Assembly (NCBI RefSeq): GCF_017826695.1
Contig: NZ_JAFFZW010000015.1
Coordinates: 18,492 to 82,491 of the forward strand
Direction of reading: 5' to 3'
Length of the DNA stretch: 64,000 nt
Source of the DNA: Pseudomonas alliivorans
GTDB lineage: Bacteria; Pseudomonadota; Gammaproteobacteria; Pseudomonadales; Pseudomonadaceae
This document shows, piece by piece, positions 8,580 through 18,991 of this stretch (position 1 is the stretch's first letter; every line of letters starts with the position of its first letter). Made by a program: the position numbers and the translations under genes. The notes below the pieces were generated by a model, which did no database searches, was not told where the DNA came from, and saw only the letters and a list, made by a program, of their open reading frames with translations.

Positions 8580-9761
8580 TCACCGCTCGATCAGCGCAAT
8601 GCGCTTGTTGTACCAGTTCATCAGCAGGGAAATGCTGATACTGATCGCCAGGTACACGCTCATGGTGATGGCAATGACTTCAATCGCCTGTCCGGTCTGG
8701 TTGAGCACCGTACCGGCAAACAGGGAAACCATTTCCGGATAACCGATGGCCGCCGCCAGCGAAGAGTTCTTCGCCAGGTTCAGGAACTGACTGGTCAACG
8801 GCGGGATGATCACTCGCAGAGCCTGCGGGATGATGACCTTGCGCAGCGTAGGACCCGGACGTAGCCCCAGCGAACGGGCGGCTTCGGTCTGACCATGGCT
8901 GACCGACTTGATGCCGGAACGCACGATTTCGGCGATGAACGCCGCAGTGTAGATAGTCAATGCCAGCGTCAGCGAGATCAGCTCGGGGATCAATACCCAG
9001 CCACCCGTGAAGTTGAAGCCCTTGAGCTGTGGCAATTCCCAATGCACAGGGCTGCCGAACACCAACATGCTCAGCCCGGGAATGACCAGCAGCAAGGCCA
9101 GGGCAGTCCAGAACTTGTGAAACGGCTGACCGGTGGCTTCAAAACGCTTGTTGGCCCAACGCACCATCATCACCACGGCAACGATGGCGATCAGTATGCT
9201 GACCAGAAACGCAATCATGCCTTCGGCCGGCATTGCTCGGGGCATGTTCAAGCCACGGCTGCTGACGAAGAACATGTCGAAGTAGCCATGAGCCTGACGT
9301 GGCCCGGGAAGCGTCAGGAAGACCGCCGTGTACCAGAACAGGATCTGCAGCAGTGGCGGGATATTGCGAAAGACTTCCACATACACCGTGGCCAGCTTGC
9401 TGATCATCCAGTTCGGAGACAGACGGGCAACGCCGATGATGAAGCCCAGCAAGGTCGCCAGGATGATACCGATGACCGATACCAGCAGGGTGTTGAGCAG
9501 GCCGATGACAAACACGCGGGCATAGCTGTCCGCCTCGCTGTAATCGATCAGGTGCTGGGCAATGCCGAAGCCGGCACTGCGCTCAAGAAAGCCAAAACCG
9601 GAGGTGATACCCCGGTGCTGGAGGTTGGTCTGGGTGTTGTCGAACATGAACCAGCCCAACGAGACCACCGCAATGACAGTGATGATCTGAAACAACCACG
9701 CGCGCACTTTCGGATCGCTCAGAGTGAGCTTTTGCTTGGGTGCGACGATTTGCTTTTCCAT
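8580..9761 (-). CDS. aapQ: Amino acid ABC transporter permease AapQ
   Basis: This 393-residue permease pairs with AapM. It has an N-terminal hydrophobic helix around residues 20-40 and a transport domain split by an insertion of more than 100 residues, as in AapQ/BztB. The EAA loop GQTEAARSLGLRPGPTLRKV is clear near residue 300. It is separated from aapJ by 70 bases that contain a stable hairpin, and from aapM by only 10 bases. Confidence 0.92.
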   Translation of the reverse strand: MEKQIVAPKQKLTLSDPKVRAWLFQIITVIAVVSLGWFMFDNTQTNLQHRGITSGFGFLERSAGFGIAQHLIDYSEADSYARVFVIGLLNTLLVSVIGIILATLLGFIIGVARLSPNWMISKLATVYVEVFRNIPPLLQILFWYTAVFLTLPGPRQAHGYFDMFFVSSRGLNMPRAMPAEGMIAFLVSILIAIVAVVMMVRWANKRFEATGQPFHKFWTALALLLVIPGLSMLVFGSPVHWELPQLKGFNFTGGWVLIPELISLTLALTIYTAAFIAEIVRSGIKSVSHGQTEAARSLGLRPGPTLRKVIIPQALRVIIPPLTSQFLNLAKNSSLAAAIGYPEMVSLFAGTVLNQTGQAIEVIAITMSVYLAISISISLLMNWYNKRIALIER

Positions 9762-9792
9762 GAAATGCCCCAGGAAAAATCCAACAGAACAA

Positions 9793-9822
9793 CGCCCGAC
9801 AGGCTGGGAAGCCTGCCGGGCG
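9793..9822 (-). terminator. Intercistronic hairpin between aapJ and aapQ
   Basis: The arms CGCCCGACAGGC (9793-9804) and GCCTGCCGGGCG (9811-9822) form an 11-pair stem with one mismatch. There is no U-tract. It is probably an mRNA-stabilising or attenuating hairpin that lets the binding protein be made in excess over the permeases. Confidence 0.65.
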
Positions 9823-9831
9823 CCGGGTCAA

Positions 9832-10860
9832 TCAGCGAATAGGTGGAGCGTACTGGATGCCGCCAGCGTTCCACAGGGCATTCTGGCCACGCTTGATTTT
9901 CAGCGGGGTAGACTCGCCCAGGTTGCGTTCGAACATCTCGCCATAGTTACCGACCTGCTTGACGATCTGCACGACCCAGTCCTTCGGCAGCTTGAGGTCT
10001 GCACCGTAGGCACCGTCAGCGCCGAGCATACGGGCAACGTCCGGGTTTTTGGTCGACTTGGCTTCTGCTTCGACGTTCTTGGAGGTCACTTTGGCCTCTT
10101 CGGCGTTCAGCATGGCGAACAGGGTCCACTTGACGATGGAGAACCACTCTTCGTCGCCTTTACGTACGACAGGGCCCAGCGGCTCCTTGGAGATCACTTC
10201 CGGCAGAACGACGTAGTCGTCAGGCTTGGCCAGCTTGCTGCGCTGTGCGTACAGCTGCGACTGGTCGGAGGTCAGCACGTCGCAACGGCCGCCTTCCAGC
10301 GACTTGGCGCTTTCGTCGGAGGTGTCGAAGGTGATCGGGGTGTATTTCAGGCCGTTGGAGCGGAAGTAGTCGGAGACGTTCAGCTCGGTGGTGGTGCCTG
10401 CCTGGATACAAACGGTCGCGCCGTCCAGTTCCTTGGCACTGTTGACGCCCAGCTTCTTGTTCACCAGGAAGCCGATGCCGTCGTAGTAAGTCACACCGGC
10501 GAAGACCAGGCCCATGCCCGAATCGCGTGAGCTGGTCCAGGTGGTGTTACGCGACAGAATGTCGATTTCGCCAGATTGCAGTGCAGTGAAGCGCTCTTTG
10601 GCGTTCAACTGGCTGAACTTGACCTTGGTCGCGTCGCCAAACACGGCCGCGGCAACGGCACGGCACACGTCAGCGTCGATACCGGTGATCTTGCCGGTAG
10701 CATCCGGAACGGAAAACCCTGGCAGGCCATCGCTGACGCCGCACTGAACAAACCCTTTCTTCTGGATAGCATCGAGTGTGGCACCTGCGTTAGCAGCCCC
10801 CGCCACGCCAAGTGCTGCTACAGCTGTGACTACCGCCAGGGTGGATTTCAACATCTTCAT
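9832..10860 (-). CDS. aapJ: Amino acid ABC transporter periplasmic binding protein AapJ
   Basis: This 342-residue periplasmic binding protein has a Sec signal peptide (cleavage likely after GAANA, residue 26), then a PAAT/SBP_bac_3 fold beginning ATLDAIQKKGFVQCGVSDG. The motif GFSVPDATGKITGIDADVCRAVA is characteristic of the family. It is the first gene of the operon, with GGAGATTTTGA before the ATG. Homologous Aap systems import a broad set of L-amino acids, with acidic residues preferred in several pseudomonads. Confidence 0.94.
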   Translation of the reverse strand: MKMLKSTLAVVTAVAALGVAGAANAGATLDAIQKKGFVQCGVSDGLPGFSVPDATGKITGIDADVCRAVAAAVFGDATKVKFSQLNAKERFTALQSGEIDILSRNTTWTSSRDSGMGLVFAGVTYYDGIGFLVNKKLGVNSAKELDGATVCIQAGTTTELNVSDYFRSNGLKYTPITFDTSDESAKSLEGGRCDVLTSDQSQLYAQRSKLAKPDDYVVLPEVISKEPLGPVVRKGDEEWFSIVKWTLFAMLNAEEAKVTSKNVEAEAKSTKNPDVARMLGADGAYGADLKLPKDWVVQIVKQVGNYGEMFERNLGESTPLKIKRGQNALWNAGGIQYAPPIR

Positions 10861-11343
10861 TCAAAATCTCCAGTTTGCTCTTTGTTGTGTGGGAGTTTCA
10901 GTGGCATCGCACCCTTGTGAGGCATCAATGACCCGTGCTGGCTTTTTTTTGGGTCATGCGTGGCCGGACCTGAATCATGAAGCACCTGCAAGATCGTCTT
11001 GTCAGGGCTCGTCATCATTCGAATCGGTCCCTTGGACTGTCGCCCCGTGTTTTTCCCGAACCCGAACGGTACAGGTTGAAACGTGCCGCGAATCCTGACG
11101 CATGGACTCCGGTGCTGCTTTTCGACCGTTACCAGTAATAGCTTTATAGTGTTACCGAACGATGAGAGCACTCAGTCTCCATACGTCTTGTAGCAAAGCC
11201 CGTACCAGCATGCTGGCGATGCTGAATTAGCGACAGGTCAAGACAAAAACTTGTACCCTTGCGACATCTTCTTTCATATTTAAACAAGCTGCGCACCCTA
11301 TTAATGCGCCCAAAAAGCGCCAGCGCACAAAAATGGAGCAGTC
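10861..11343. other. Regulatory region upstream of the aap operon and esterase gene
   Basis: These 483 bases without a credible gene separate the divergent aapJ and esterase genes. A poly-T run lies at about 10942-10950, and an AT-rich stretch at about 11125-11160. I could not match a sigma-54 or other named promoter confidently. Confidence 0.45.
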
Positions 11344-12003
11344 ATGAGCGAACCTCTGATCCTTGAACCGTCCCGTGCCCCGGATGCGTGCGTCATCTGG
11401 CTGCACGGCCTCGGTGCCGACCGCTACGATTTTCTGCCAGTGGCCGAAGCCCTGCAGGAGTCTCTGCTGACCACGCGTTTCGTGCTCCCGCAGGCGCCGA
11501 CGCGCGCGGTGACCGTCAACGGCGGCTATCAGATGCCGAGCTGGTATGACATCAAAGCCATGAGCAGCGAGGCCCGCGCCATCGATCACGACGAGATGGA
11601 AGCGTCGGCGCAGCAGGTGCTGAACCTCATCGAGCAACAACGTGACAGTGGTATCGATCCGGCGCGAATCTTTCTGGCAGGCTTTTCCCAAGGCGGCGCG
11701 GTGGTATTGCACGCCGGCTACCTGCGCTGGCAGGGCCCGCTCGGCGGCGTGCTCGCGCTTTCCACTTATGCACCGACATTCAATAATCAGATGACGCTTT
11801 CCGCAAGCCAGCAGCGCATCCCGGCCCTCTGCCTGCACGGTCAACATGACGAAGTGGTGCACAACGTCATGGGCCGGACCGCCTACGAGCATTTGAAGGC
11901 TCAAGGTGTCACCGCTCAATGGCAGGAGTACCCAATGGGACACCAAGTGTTACCGGAGGAAATTCAGGATATCGGCGTGTGGCTGGCTGAAAAACTGCGC
12001 TGA
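11344..12003 (+). CDS. Carboxylesterase/phospholipase family serine hydrolase
   Basis: This 219-residue cytosolic alpha/beta hydrolase belongs to the carboxylesterase II/acyl-protein thioesterase-like family. The nucleophile elbow is G113-F-S115-Q-G-G, the catalytic acid is D169 in HGQHDEV, and the catalytic His is H200 in the segment PMGHQV. The oxyanion-hole motif is LHGLGAD (20-26). Pseudomonas members hydrolyse short-chain esters; the natural substrate is unknown. Confidence 0.9.
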   Translation: MSEPLILEPSRAPDACVIWLHGLGADRYDFLPVAEALQESLLTTRFVLPQAPTRAVTVNGGYQMPSWYDIKAMSSEARAIDHDEMEASAQQVLNLIEQQRDSGIDPARIFLAGFSQGGAVVLHAGYLRWQGPLGGVLALSTYAPTFNNQMTLSASQQRIPALCLHGQHDEVVHNVMGRTAYEHLKAQGVTAQWQEYPMGHQVLPEEIQDIGVWLAEKLR

Positions 12004-12120
12004 AATCGGTATTGCAGCGCGCCGGACCGAGCGGTTCTGTAGCGCAACACGGATGACACTACGCCGAGCACGGTTCTTGCTTTACACTGCTCGGCGTACA
12101 TTCCTTAACCAATTGACGAG

Positions 12121-13587
<1,467 letters not shown>

Positions 13588-13608
13588 GCGTTTTCTGACC
13601 TGAAAGAT

Positions 13609-13655
13609 GATCGTGCCCATGCTCCGCGTGGGCATGCCGCCCGTGACGCTTCGCG
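13609..13655. repeat. REP-like extragenic palindrome
   Basis: A GATCGTGCCCATGCTCCGCG block contains the perfect inverted pair GCCCATGC/GCATGGGC-type arms and a second small palindrome (GTGACGCTTCGCGTC). It lies between the convergent rhlB and moaE genes. Confidence 0.7.
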
Positions 13656-13689
13656 TCTCGGTGGCACGTACGGCAGACTCCGAGCCCCG

Positions 13690-14139
13690 TCACTTCCAGC
13701 GATCTGCCGCCGCGTGATCACTGTCACGGCCTTCTACCCAACGCTCGCCTTCAGACGTGTTCTCACGCTTCCAGAACGGCGCGCGGGTCTTGAGATAATC
13801 CATGACGAAGTCACAGGCCTCGAACGCGGCCTGACGATGGGCACTGGCAACGCCAACGAACACAATGGGTTCGCCCGGCTCCAGCACTCCGACCCGGTGC
13901 AACACGTCCAGCCGCAACAAAGGCCAGCGCTGTTCGGCTTCGACTACAATCTTCGCCAATGCCTTTTCGGTCATGCCTGGATAGTGTTCCAGAAACATGC
14001 CGGAAACTTCGCGGCCGTCGTTGAAGTCGCGCACGTAACCGACAAAACTCACCACCGCACCGATGCCGACATTGGCAGCATGCAGTGCATTGACCTCCGT
14101 GCCCGGATCGAACGCTGCCGATTGCACACGAATCGCCAT
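13690..14139 (-). CDS. moaE: Molybdopterin synthase catalytic subunit MoaE
   Basis: This 149-residue subunit, with MoaD, converts precursor Z (cPMP) to molybdopterin. Visible family motifs include GAVVSFVGYVRDFND, LEHYPGMTEKAL, the VGVASAHRQAAF helix and the conserved Lys-containing C-terminal segment LKTRAPFWKRE. It is the last gene of moaC-moaD-moaE; its ATG is 2 bases past the moaD stop. Confidence 0.94.
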   Translation of the reverse strand: MAIRVQSAAFDPGTEVNALHAANVGIGAVVSFVGYVRDFNDGREVSGMFLEHYPGMTEKALAKIVVEAEQRWPLLRLDVLHRVGVLEPGEPIVFVGVASAHRQAAFEACDFVMDYLKTRAPFWKRENTSEGERWVEGRDSDHAAADRWK

Positions 14140-14141
14140 GA

Positions 14142-14387
14142 TCAGCCTCCGGTCACGGTAGGAAAGAACGCCACTTCATCGCCATCCTGCAAGGGCTCGT
14201 CCAGCGCGCAGAGTTCCTGATTGCGGGCGCACATTACGTTCCGCTCGCCGAGTACCTGCCAGGCCTCGCCGCGTTGCAACAAGTGCTGACGCACTGCGTC
14301 CACCGTGGCGAAATCCCCCTCGACCCGCTCGCTGTCCAGCCCTAGTGCTTCGCGATAGCGGGCGAAATACTGAACCTGCAGTTTCAT
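14142..14387 (-). CDS. moaD: Molybdopterin synthase sulfur carrier subunit MoaD
   Basis: This 81-residue ubiquitin-like sulfur carrier ends with the required C-terminal Gly-Gly (VTGG), which is adenylated and thiocarboxylated to donate sulfur for molybdopterin. The motif DEVAFFPTVTGG is diagnostic. Its ATG overlaps the moaC stop in an ATGA junction, which implies translational coupling. Confidence 0.94.
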   Translation of the reverse strand: MKLQVQYFARYREALGLDSERVEGDFATVDAVRQHLLQRGEAWQVLGERNVMCARNQELCALDEPLQDGDEVAFFPTVTGG

Positions 14388-14869
14388 TTCCCCGCCTCCA
14401 CATCGTCAGCGACGAAGTGCCCGCTCTTGCCGCCGAGCTTCTCCAGCAGGCGAACCGATTCGATGACCATGCCGCGATCCACCGCCTTGCACATGTCATA
14501 GATCGTCAGCGCAGCGACACTGGCGGCCGTCAGCGCTTCCATTTCCACGCCGGTCTGCCCGGCCAGCTTGCAGCGCGCCATGATCAACACCGCGTCGTCG
14601 CCCTCGGCGCTGAGTTCGACCTTGACGCTGGTCAGCATCAGCGGATGGCAGAGCGGTATCAGATCGCTGGTCTTCTTCGCCGCCTGTATGCCCGCGATAC
14701 GGGCCACAGCGAAGACATCACCTTTGGGGTGGCCCCCGCTGACAATCATTTGCAGAGTGGTCGGCAGCATGCGCACACGCGCACAGGCCACGGCTTCACG
14801 GGACGTCACCGCTTTATCGGTCACATCGACCATGTTGGCACGGCCTTGAGAATCGAGATGGGTCAGCAC
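14384..14869 (-). CDS. moaC: Cyclic pyranopterin monophosphate synthase MoaC
   Basis: This 161-residue enzyme converts the cyclised GTP intermediate (3',8-cH2GTP) to cPMP. A GTG start at 14869 is chosen: CAGGAG lies 6 bases upstream and the resulting length equals the usual MoaC length, whereas the longer ATG form adds an unrelated tail. Family motifs ANMVDVTDKAV, PLCHPLMLTSV, GQTGVEMEALTA and TIYDMCKAVDRGM are clear. It is the first gene of the moaCDE operon. Confidence 0.94.
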   Translation of the reverse strand: MLTHLDSQGRANMVDVTDKAVTSREAVACARVRMLPTTLQMIVSGGHPKGDVFAVARIAGIQAAKKTSDLIPLCHPLMLTSVKVELSAEGDDAVLIMARCKLAGQTGVEMEALTAASVAALTIYDMCKAVDRGMVIESVRLLEKLGGKSGHFVADDVEAGK

Positions 14870-15018
14870 AGTTCTACTCCTGAACAGGAGCGGGGATTGT
14901 AAACCTAAAAGCGCGGCAGGGGGCTGACGGAGCACGGACAGCGCGTGGGGGTGGGCCTGCACTCGCAAGCGCTGCTACAGACGCCCTGCTTCGGGGGCCT
15001 GCGCAATCCTCTTCATGA

Positions 15019-15042
15019 GCAAGCCCGCTGCCGCGGGCTTGC
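15019..15042. terminator. Stem-loop downstream of phoH-like gene
   Basis: GCAAGCCCGC (15019-15028) and GCGGGCTTGC (15033-15042) form a perfect 10-bp stem with a 4-base loop. It lies 48 bases past the end of the PhoH gene and has only a weak U-tract on either strand. Confidence 0.6.
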
Positions 15043-15089
15043 ATGTTTCCATCGATAAGGGTGGACCACGCCTGGCGCCGGGCGCGAAG

Positions 15090-16484
15090 TTACAAATGGC
15101 TCTCCGCATATTCGGCCAGTATCGAGCGAGGCACACCCTGCAGGGTGATGTGCACGCCGTTGGGGAAGTCCTTGAAGCGCTCCGTCAGGTAGGTCAGCCC
15201 GGAACTGGTGGCTGACAGATAGGGGGTGTCGATCTGCGCCAGGTTGCCCAGGCAGACCACCTTTGAACCGGCACCGGCACGGGTGATGATGGTTTTCATC
15301 TGGTGCGGCGTCAGGTTCTGGCACTCGTCGATCAGGATCAGACTCTGTTGAAAACTGCGGCCTCGAATGTAGTTGAGGGATTTGAACTGCAGCGGCACTT
15401 TGCTGAGGATGTAATCGACGCTGCCATGGGTGCTTTCGTCATCCATGTGCAAGGCTTCAAGGTTGTCGGTGATTGCGCCGAGCCACGGCTCCATTTTTTC
15501 CGCTTCGGTGCCGGGCAGGAAACCGATTTCCTGATCAAGCCCCTGCACGCTACGGGTTGCGATGATGCGGCGATAACGTTTGGTGACCATGGTCTGCTCG
15601 ATGGCAGCGGCCAGGGCCAGAATGGTTTTACCCGAACCGGCAGCACCGGACAGGTTGACCAGATGGATATCCGGATCCAGCAAGGCAAACAGTGCAAGCC
15701 CCTGATAAATGTCCCGCGGCTTGAGGCCCCAGGCTTCCTGGTGCAGCAACGGCTCCTGATGCATGTCCAGAATCAGCAGCTCGTCATTCTTGACGCCCTT
15801 GATCCAGCCGACGAAGCCCTGCTCGTCGACAATGAACTCGTTGATGTGGACTGCAGGCAGGGTTTCATTCAATTGCACACGGTGCCAGGTACGCCCCCGC
15901 TCCTGCCGGGTGTCGACCTTGTTGACCCGATCCCAGAACGAACCGGTCATGTCGTGGTAGCCACGGGACAACAGCGAGACGTCGTCCACCAGCTGGTCGG
16001 TGCTGTAATCCTCGGCCTCGATGCCACAGGCGCGGGCCTTGAGGCGCATGTTGATGTCTTTGGTCACCAGCACAACGCTCAAGTCCTTGTTGCGCGCGTG
16101 CAGGTCGATCAATTGATTGATGATGATGTTGTCGTTCAGATGCTCGGGAAGAAGGCTGTTGGGTTCTTCGCGCTTGCTCATCAAAATCGACAGGAAGCCT
16201 TTGAAAACGCCGGTGCCGCGATTGATCGGTACACCCTTCTCGACTTCTTCGGGTGATGCTTCGCCCAGTGTCTTGTCAATCAGGCGGATCGCCTGCCGGC
16301 ATTCGGCGGCTACTGAATGTTTACCTGCCTTGAGTTTGTCCAATTCCTCCAGAACGGTCATGGGGATGGCGACGTGGTGTTCTTCGAAATTCAGCAGTGC
16401 GTTTGGATCATGGATCAATACATTGGTATCGAGCACGTAAAGGATTGGCTGGTTAGTGGAGGGGGTGCGTCCGTGGTCATCCAT
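15090..16484 (-). CDS. PIN domain-PhoH family ATPase
   Basis: The 464-residue protein fuses an N-terminal PIN ribonuclease-like domain (about residues 12-150, starting YVLDTNVLIHDPNALL, with conserved acidic residues) to a C-terminal PhoH ATPase domain. Walker A is GAAGSGKT (near residue 285), and the Walker B-like LILIDECQNLTPHQMKT follows near 395. PIN-PhoH (PhoH2-like) proteins act as RNA helicase/RNases in other bacteria. The gene stands alone. Confidence 0.9.
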   Translation of the reverse strand: MDDHGRTPSTNQPILYVLDTNVLIHDPNALLNFEEHHVAIPMTVLEELDKLKAGKHSVAAECRQAIRLIDKTLGEASPEEVEKGVPINRGTGVFKGFLSILMSKREEPNSLLPEHLNDNIIINQLIDLHARNKDLSVVLVTKDINMRLKARACGIEAEDYSTDQLVDDVSLLSRGYHDMTGSFWDRVNKVDTRQERGRTWHRVQLNETLPAVHINEFIVDEQGFVGWIKGVKNDELLILDMHQEPLLHQEAWGLKPRDIYQGLALFALLDPDIHLVNLSGAAGSGKTILALAAAIEQTMVTKRYRRIIATRSVQGLDQEIGFLPGTEAEKMEPWLGAITDNLEALHMDDESTHGSVDYILSKVPLQFKSLNYIRGRSFQQSLILIDECQNLTPHQMKTIITRAGAGSKVVCLGNLAQIDTPYLSATSSGLTYLTERFKDFPNGVHITLQGVPRSILAEYAESHL

Positions 16485-16779
16485 ACTCGCTCACCTTTGT
16501 AGTAGCCAGGCGACGCAGAACCACAACAGCACTGCGCCACGAAAAGGCCGCCGGTTTTCTTCCCTTCAGGCAGGGTAGAAGTGTTGCTCAAGGTGGGTCT
16601 TGGAAGACGCCACCTGTGTTGCAGGTTTCGGCGGTCTGTATTCGTAATACAGCAAAAGGGATGACAGAAAAAAGCTCTTTGACAGTTTTTTGAAGTTTAT
16701 TTCACAGGATGACGAATAGCGCTTGGCGGACGTTCCCGGCGCGTTTACAGTCGGAAGTCAGCTACAGCCGATTTACCCA
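16485..16779. other. Gene-free region between phoH-like and deacetylase genes
   Basis: This stretch lies upstream of the PhoH gene and downstream of the deacetylase gene, both on the minus strand. A CGCCACCTGTGTTGCAGGT segment forms a weak inverted repeat around 16609. I see no gene or named regulatory site. Confidence 0.4.
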
Positions 16780-17964
16780 TTATTCCCCCTCCGACGTGTC
16801 TTCGTCAGTCTTTTCCAGCCCTTGTTCCACGGGCGTTTCATACAGATTCCGGCAGTCATCCCAGATCAGTTCGCTTTGTGCGGTGTTGGCCATCAACAGC
16901 GGCAGTGCCGACTGCGCCCTGTTGGCCGAGTCATGGAACACCACCGTGCCCCGTCGCCAGAGCAGCATGAGCGTCAATACACGATCGCTCACCTGATCGG
17001 CAGTCAGCCGACCGGTTGCATCCTGAGCGTCGATATTCCACAGCGACACCCTCAGGTGTTGCGAGCGGAAGTAATCACCGCTGTCGGCACGACGATGCCC
17101 ATAAGGCGGACGGAACAGCGGCACGAAGTTATCCGGAAGGATCTGCTGCACCAATGCCGAACTGCGTTGAATCGAATCCTGCCAGTCCAGCCACTGGCTG
17201 TGCGACCGGTATTCCCAGCCCTGAATCCCCACGCATTGCTGGCGGTACAACGCCTGCAGGCCGACAACGGATGTACTGTCGAGGCGATCCTGCAGGCTCT
17301 TGCCCAACACATGAAAAGTCGCTGTCATCTTCTGCTGGCGCATGAAATCAGCCAGCCAGTCCGTCGCGCCATCGGCTGCGCTGGGACCACTGTCGAAGTT
17401 GAGCTTGAAGGTGCGGTCCGGCATCTCGTCGCCGATCATCTCATCGGAGTTATAACGCTCGATCTCGCTGCTGGTCTGGGGAAACAGCGCGGCCAGAAAC
17501 AGCAGTTCGTTGAGGTAGCGCTGATGGAAGATGGCACTGGGTCTTGCCCAGGCGGCATAAAAGGAATCATCGGCAACCTGATATTCCTCGGCGCGCTGAC
17601 GCAACTGGTCCATGTCTTCGACCAGCACACAGAAGTTGGCGTCGTCGACGCAGCTTTTCTGAGCGGCCTGATAGTTTTCCAGCAGGCGCGACCACAGACG
17701 ATGGCGAACCACGTTCAGCGAGGACACATTGACGTAACGCAGGCCGAGGCGCTGCTTGAGCCCTTCCTCGTCCAGCTTTTCGCTCAGATACAGCTGATGG
17801 GCGAACGCCAGGATCTCGGCGCGTGACGCGACATCGAACAACGCAGGCGTTTCCAGGCGCTCGGGCCAGACACTGCGATCCATGGTGGCAATGACCGGAG
17901 CGGCTGCCTGGGCCTGACCCCACAACAGACACGCGCAAACTGCTAAAACGATACGCAAACCCAA
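16780..17964 (-). CDS. Polysaccharide deacetylase-like exported protein
   Basis: This 394-residue protein has an N-terminal signal peptide (cleavage after about residue 20, AQA). The C-terminal half resembles the NodB/CE4 deacetylase fold: TFKLNFDSGPS takes the place of the usual TFDDGP motif 1, followed by FHVLGKSLQDR and FRPPYGHRRA (motif 3) and SLWNIDAQD (motif 4). The TFDD core is altered (LNFDSG) and the HxxxH pair is not obvious, so the catalytic metal site may be incomplete. The N-terminal 180 residues are unrelated to the fold. Confidence 0.75.
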   Translation of the reverse strand: MGLRIVLAVCACLLWGQAQAAAPVIATMDRSVWPERLETPALFDVASRAEILAFAHQLYLSEKLDEEGLKQRLGLRYVNVSSLNVVRHRLWSRLLENYQAAQKSCVDDANFCVLVEDMDQLRQRAEEYQVADDSFYAAWARPSAIFHQRYLNELLFLAALFPQTSSEIERYNSDEMIGDEMPDRTFKLNFDSGPSAADGATDWLADFMRQQKMTATFHVLGKSLQDRLDSTSVVGLQALYRQQCVGIQGWEYRSHSQWLDWQDSIQRSSALVQQILPDNFVPLFRPPYGHRRADSGDYFRSQHLRVSLWNIDAQDATGRLTADQVSDRVLTLMLLWRRGTVVFHDSANRAQSALPLLMANTAQSELIWDDCRNLYETPVEQGLEKTDEDTSEGE

Positions 17965-18171
17965 TGTCCCCTATGTCGACTGTCGCGTCATGACCAGCGC
18001 GCCACTATAGCTGATATACGCCTGCCCCCTTATGTCGAGGCACATACAAAACCGATGCGTGAACCGCCATTGCCCCGTGGGCGGATGCCAAACCTGTCTC
18101 TATCGCCACCATAGCTGGAGTCGTACGCCATCACCCCCTAGAATCCCCCGACGATCAAAGGAGACGACTTC

Positions 18172-18951
18172 ATGCTGATGGTGATTTCCCCAGCGAAAAC
18201 CCTCGATTTCGAAACACCGCCCACCACCGAGCGTTTTACCCAGCCGCAGTATCTGGACCATTCTCAGGAACTGATCAGCCAGCTTCGCGAACTCGCGCCT
18301 GCCCGGATCGCCGAACTGATGCACCTGTCCGACAAACTGGCCGGGCTCAACGCCGCGCGCTTCGGCAGCTGGACGCCCGCCTTCACACCCGAGAATGCCA
18401 AGCAGGCGCTGCTCGCGTTCAAAGGCGACGTGTACACAGGTCTTCAGGCAGAAACCCTCAGCGAGGATCAGCTCGACTATGCGCAGAAGCACTTGCGCAT
18501 GCTTTCCGGCCTTTACGGCCTGCTGCGTCCGCTCGACCTGATGCAGCCCTATCGCCTGGAAATGGGCACGCGGCTGGCCAACGCCCGCGGCAAGGACCTC
18601 TATGCATTCTGGGGCACGCGCATCAGCGAATGGTTGAATGAAGCACTCGCCGATCAGGGCGACGACCTGCTGCTCAACCTGGCCTCGACCGAATACTTTT
18701 CAGCGGTCAAGCGCTCTGCGCTCAAGGCTCGAATCATCGACACCGAGTTCAAGGATTTGAAAAACGGGCAGTACAAGATCATCAGCTTCTACGCCAAGAA
18801 AGCCCGCGGCATGATGAGCCGGTTTGTGATTGAAGAAAGAATCGAAAGCCCTGAAGCGCTCAGAGCGTTTGATGCGCAGGGCTATCGTTATGAATCAGAA
18901 CTTTCTACTCCCTCCAAGTTGGTCTTTCTGCGCGACACTCCAGAAGACTAA
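18172..18951 (+). CDS. yaaA: Peroxide stress protein YaaA
   Basis: This 259-residue cytosolic protein belongs to the YaaA (DUF328/UPF0246) family, which in E. coli limits intracellular iron and DNA damage during peroxide stress. It starts with the family signature MLMVISPAKTLDF and contains LSGLYGLLRPLDLMQPYRLEMG and ISFYAKKARGMMSRF. An AAAGGAG ribosome site precedes the ATG. It is a single-gene unit ended by a hairpin. Confidence 0.94.
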   Translation: MLMVISPAKTLDFETPPTTERFTQPQYLDHSQELISQLRELAPARIAELMHLSDKLAGLNAARFGSWTPAFTPENAKQALLAFKGDVYTGLQAETLSEDQLDYAQKHLRMLSGLYGLLRPLDLMQPYRLEMGTRLANARGKDLYAFWGTRISEWLNEALADQGDDLLLNLASTEYFSAVKRSALKARIIDTEFKDLKNGQYKIISFYAKKARGMMSRFVIEERIESPEALRAFDAQGYRYESELSTPSKLVFLRDTPED

Positions 18952-18959
18952 TGGCGTCA

Positions 18960-18991
18960 AAGTTGTGCAGCGCTACGCCGCTGTACAACTT
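18960..18991 (+). terminator. Stem-loop after yaaA
   Basis: AAGTTGTGCAGCG (18960-18972) pairs with CGCTGTACAACTT (18979-18991), a 13-bp stem with one G.U pair and a 6-base loop, 8 bases after the yaaA stop. A short GTTA follows instead of a long T-run. Confidence 0.75.

Noticed and set aside
18898..18932. GAACTT near the end of yaaA as a possible AlgU promoter
   Set aside because: At a spacing of 16-17 bases no acceptable -10 element follows, and it lies inside coding sequence.
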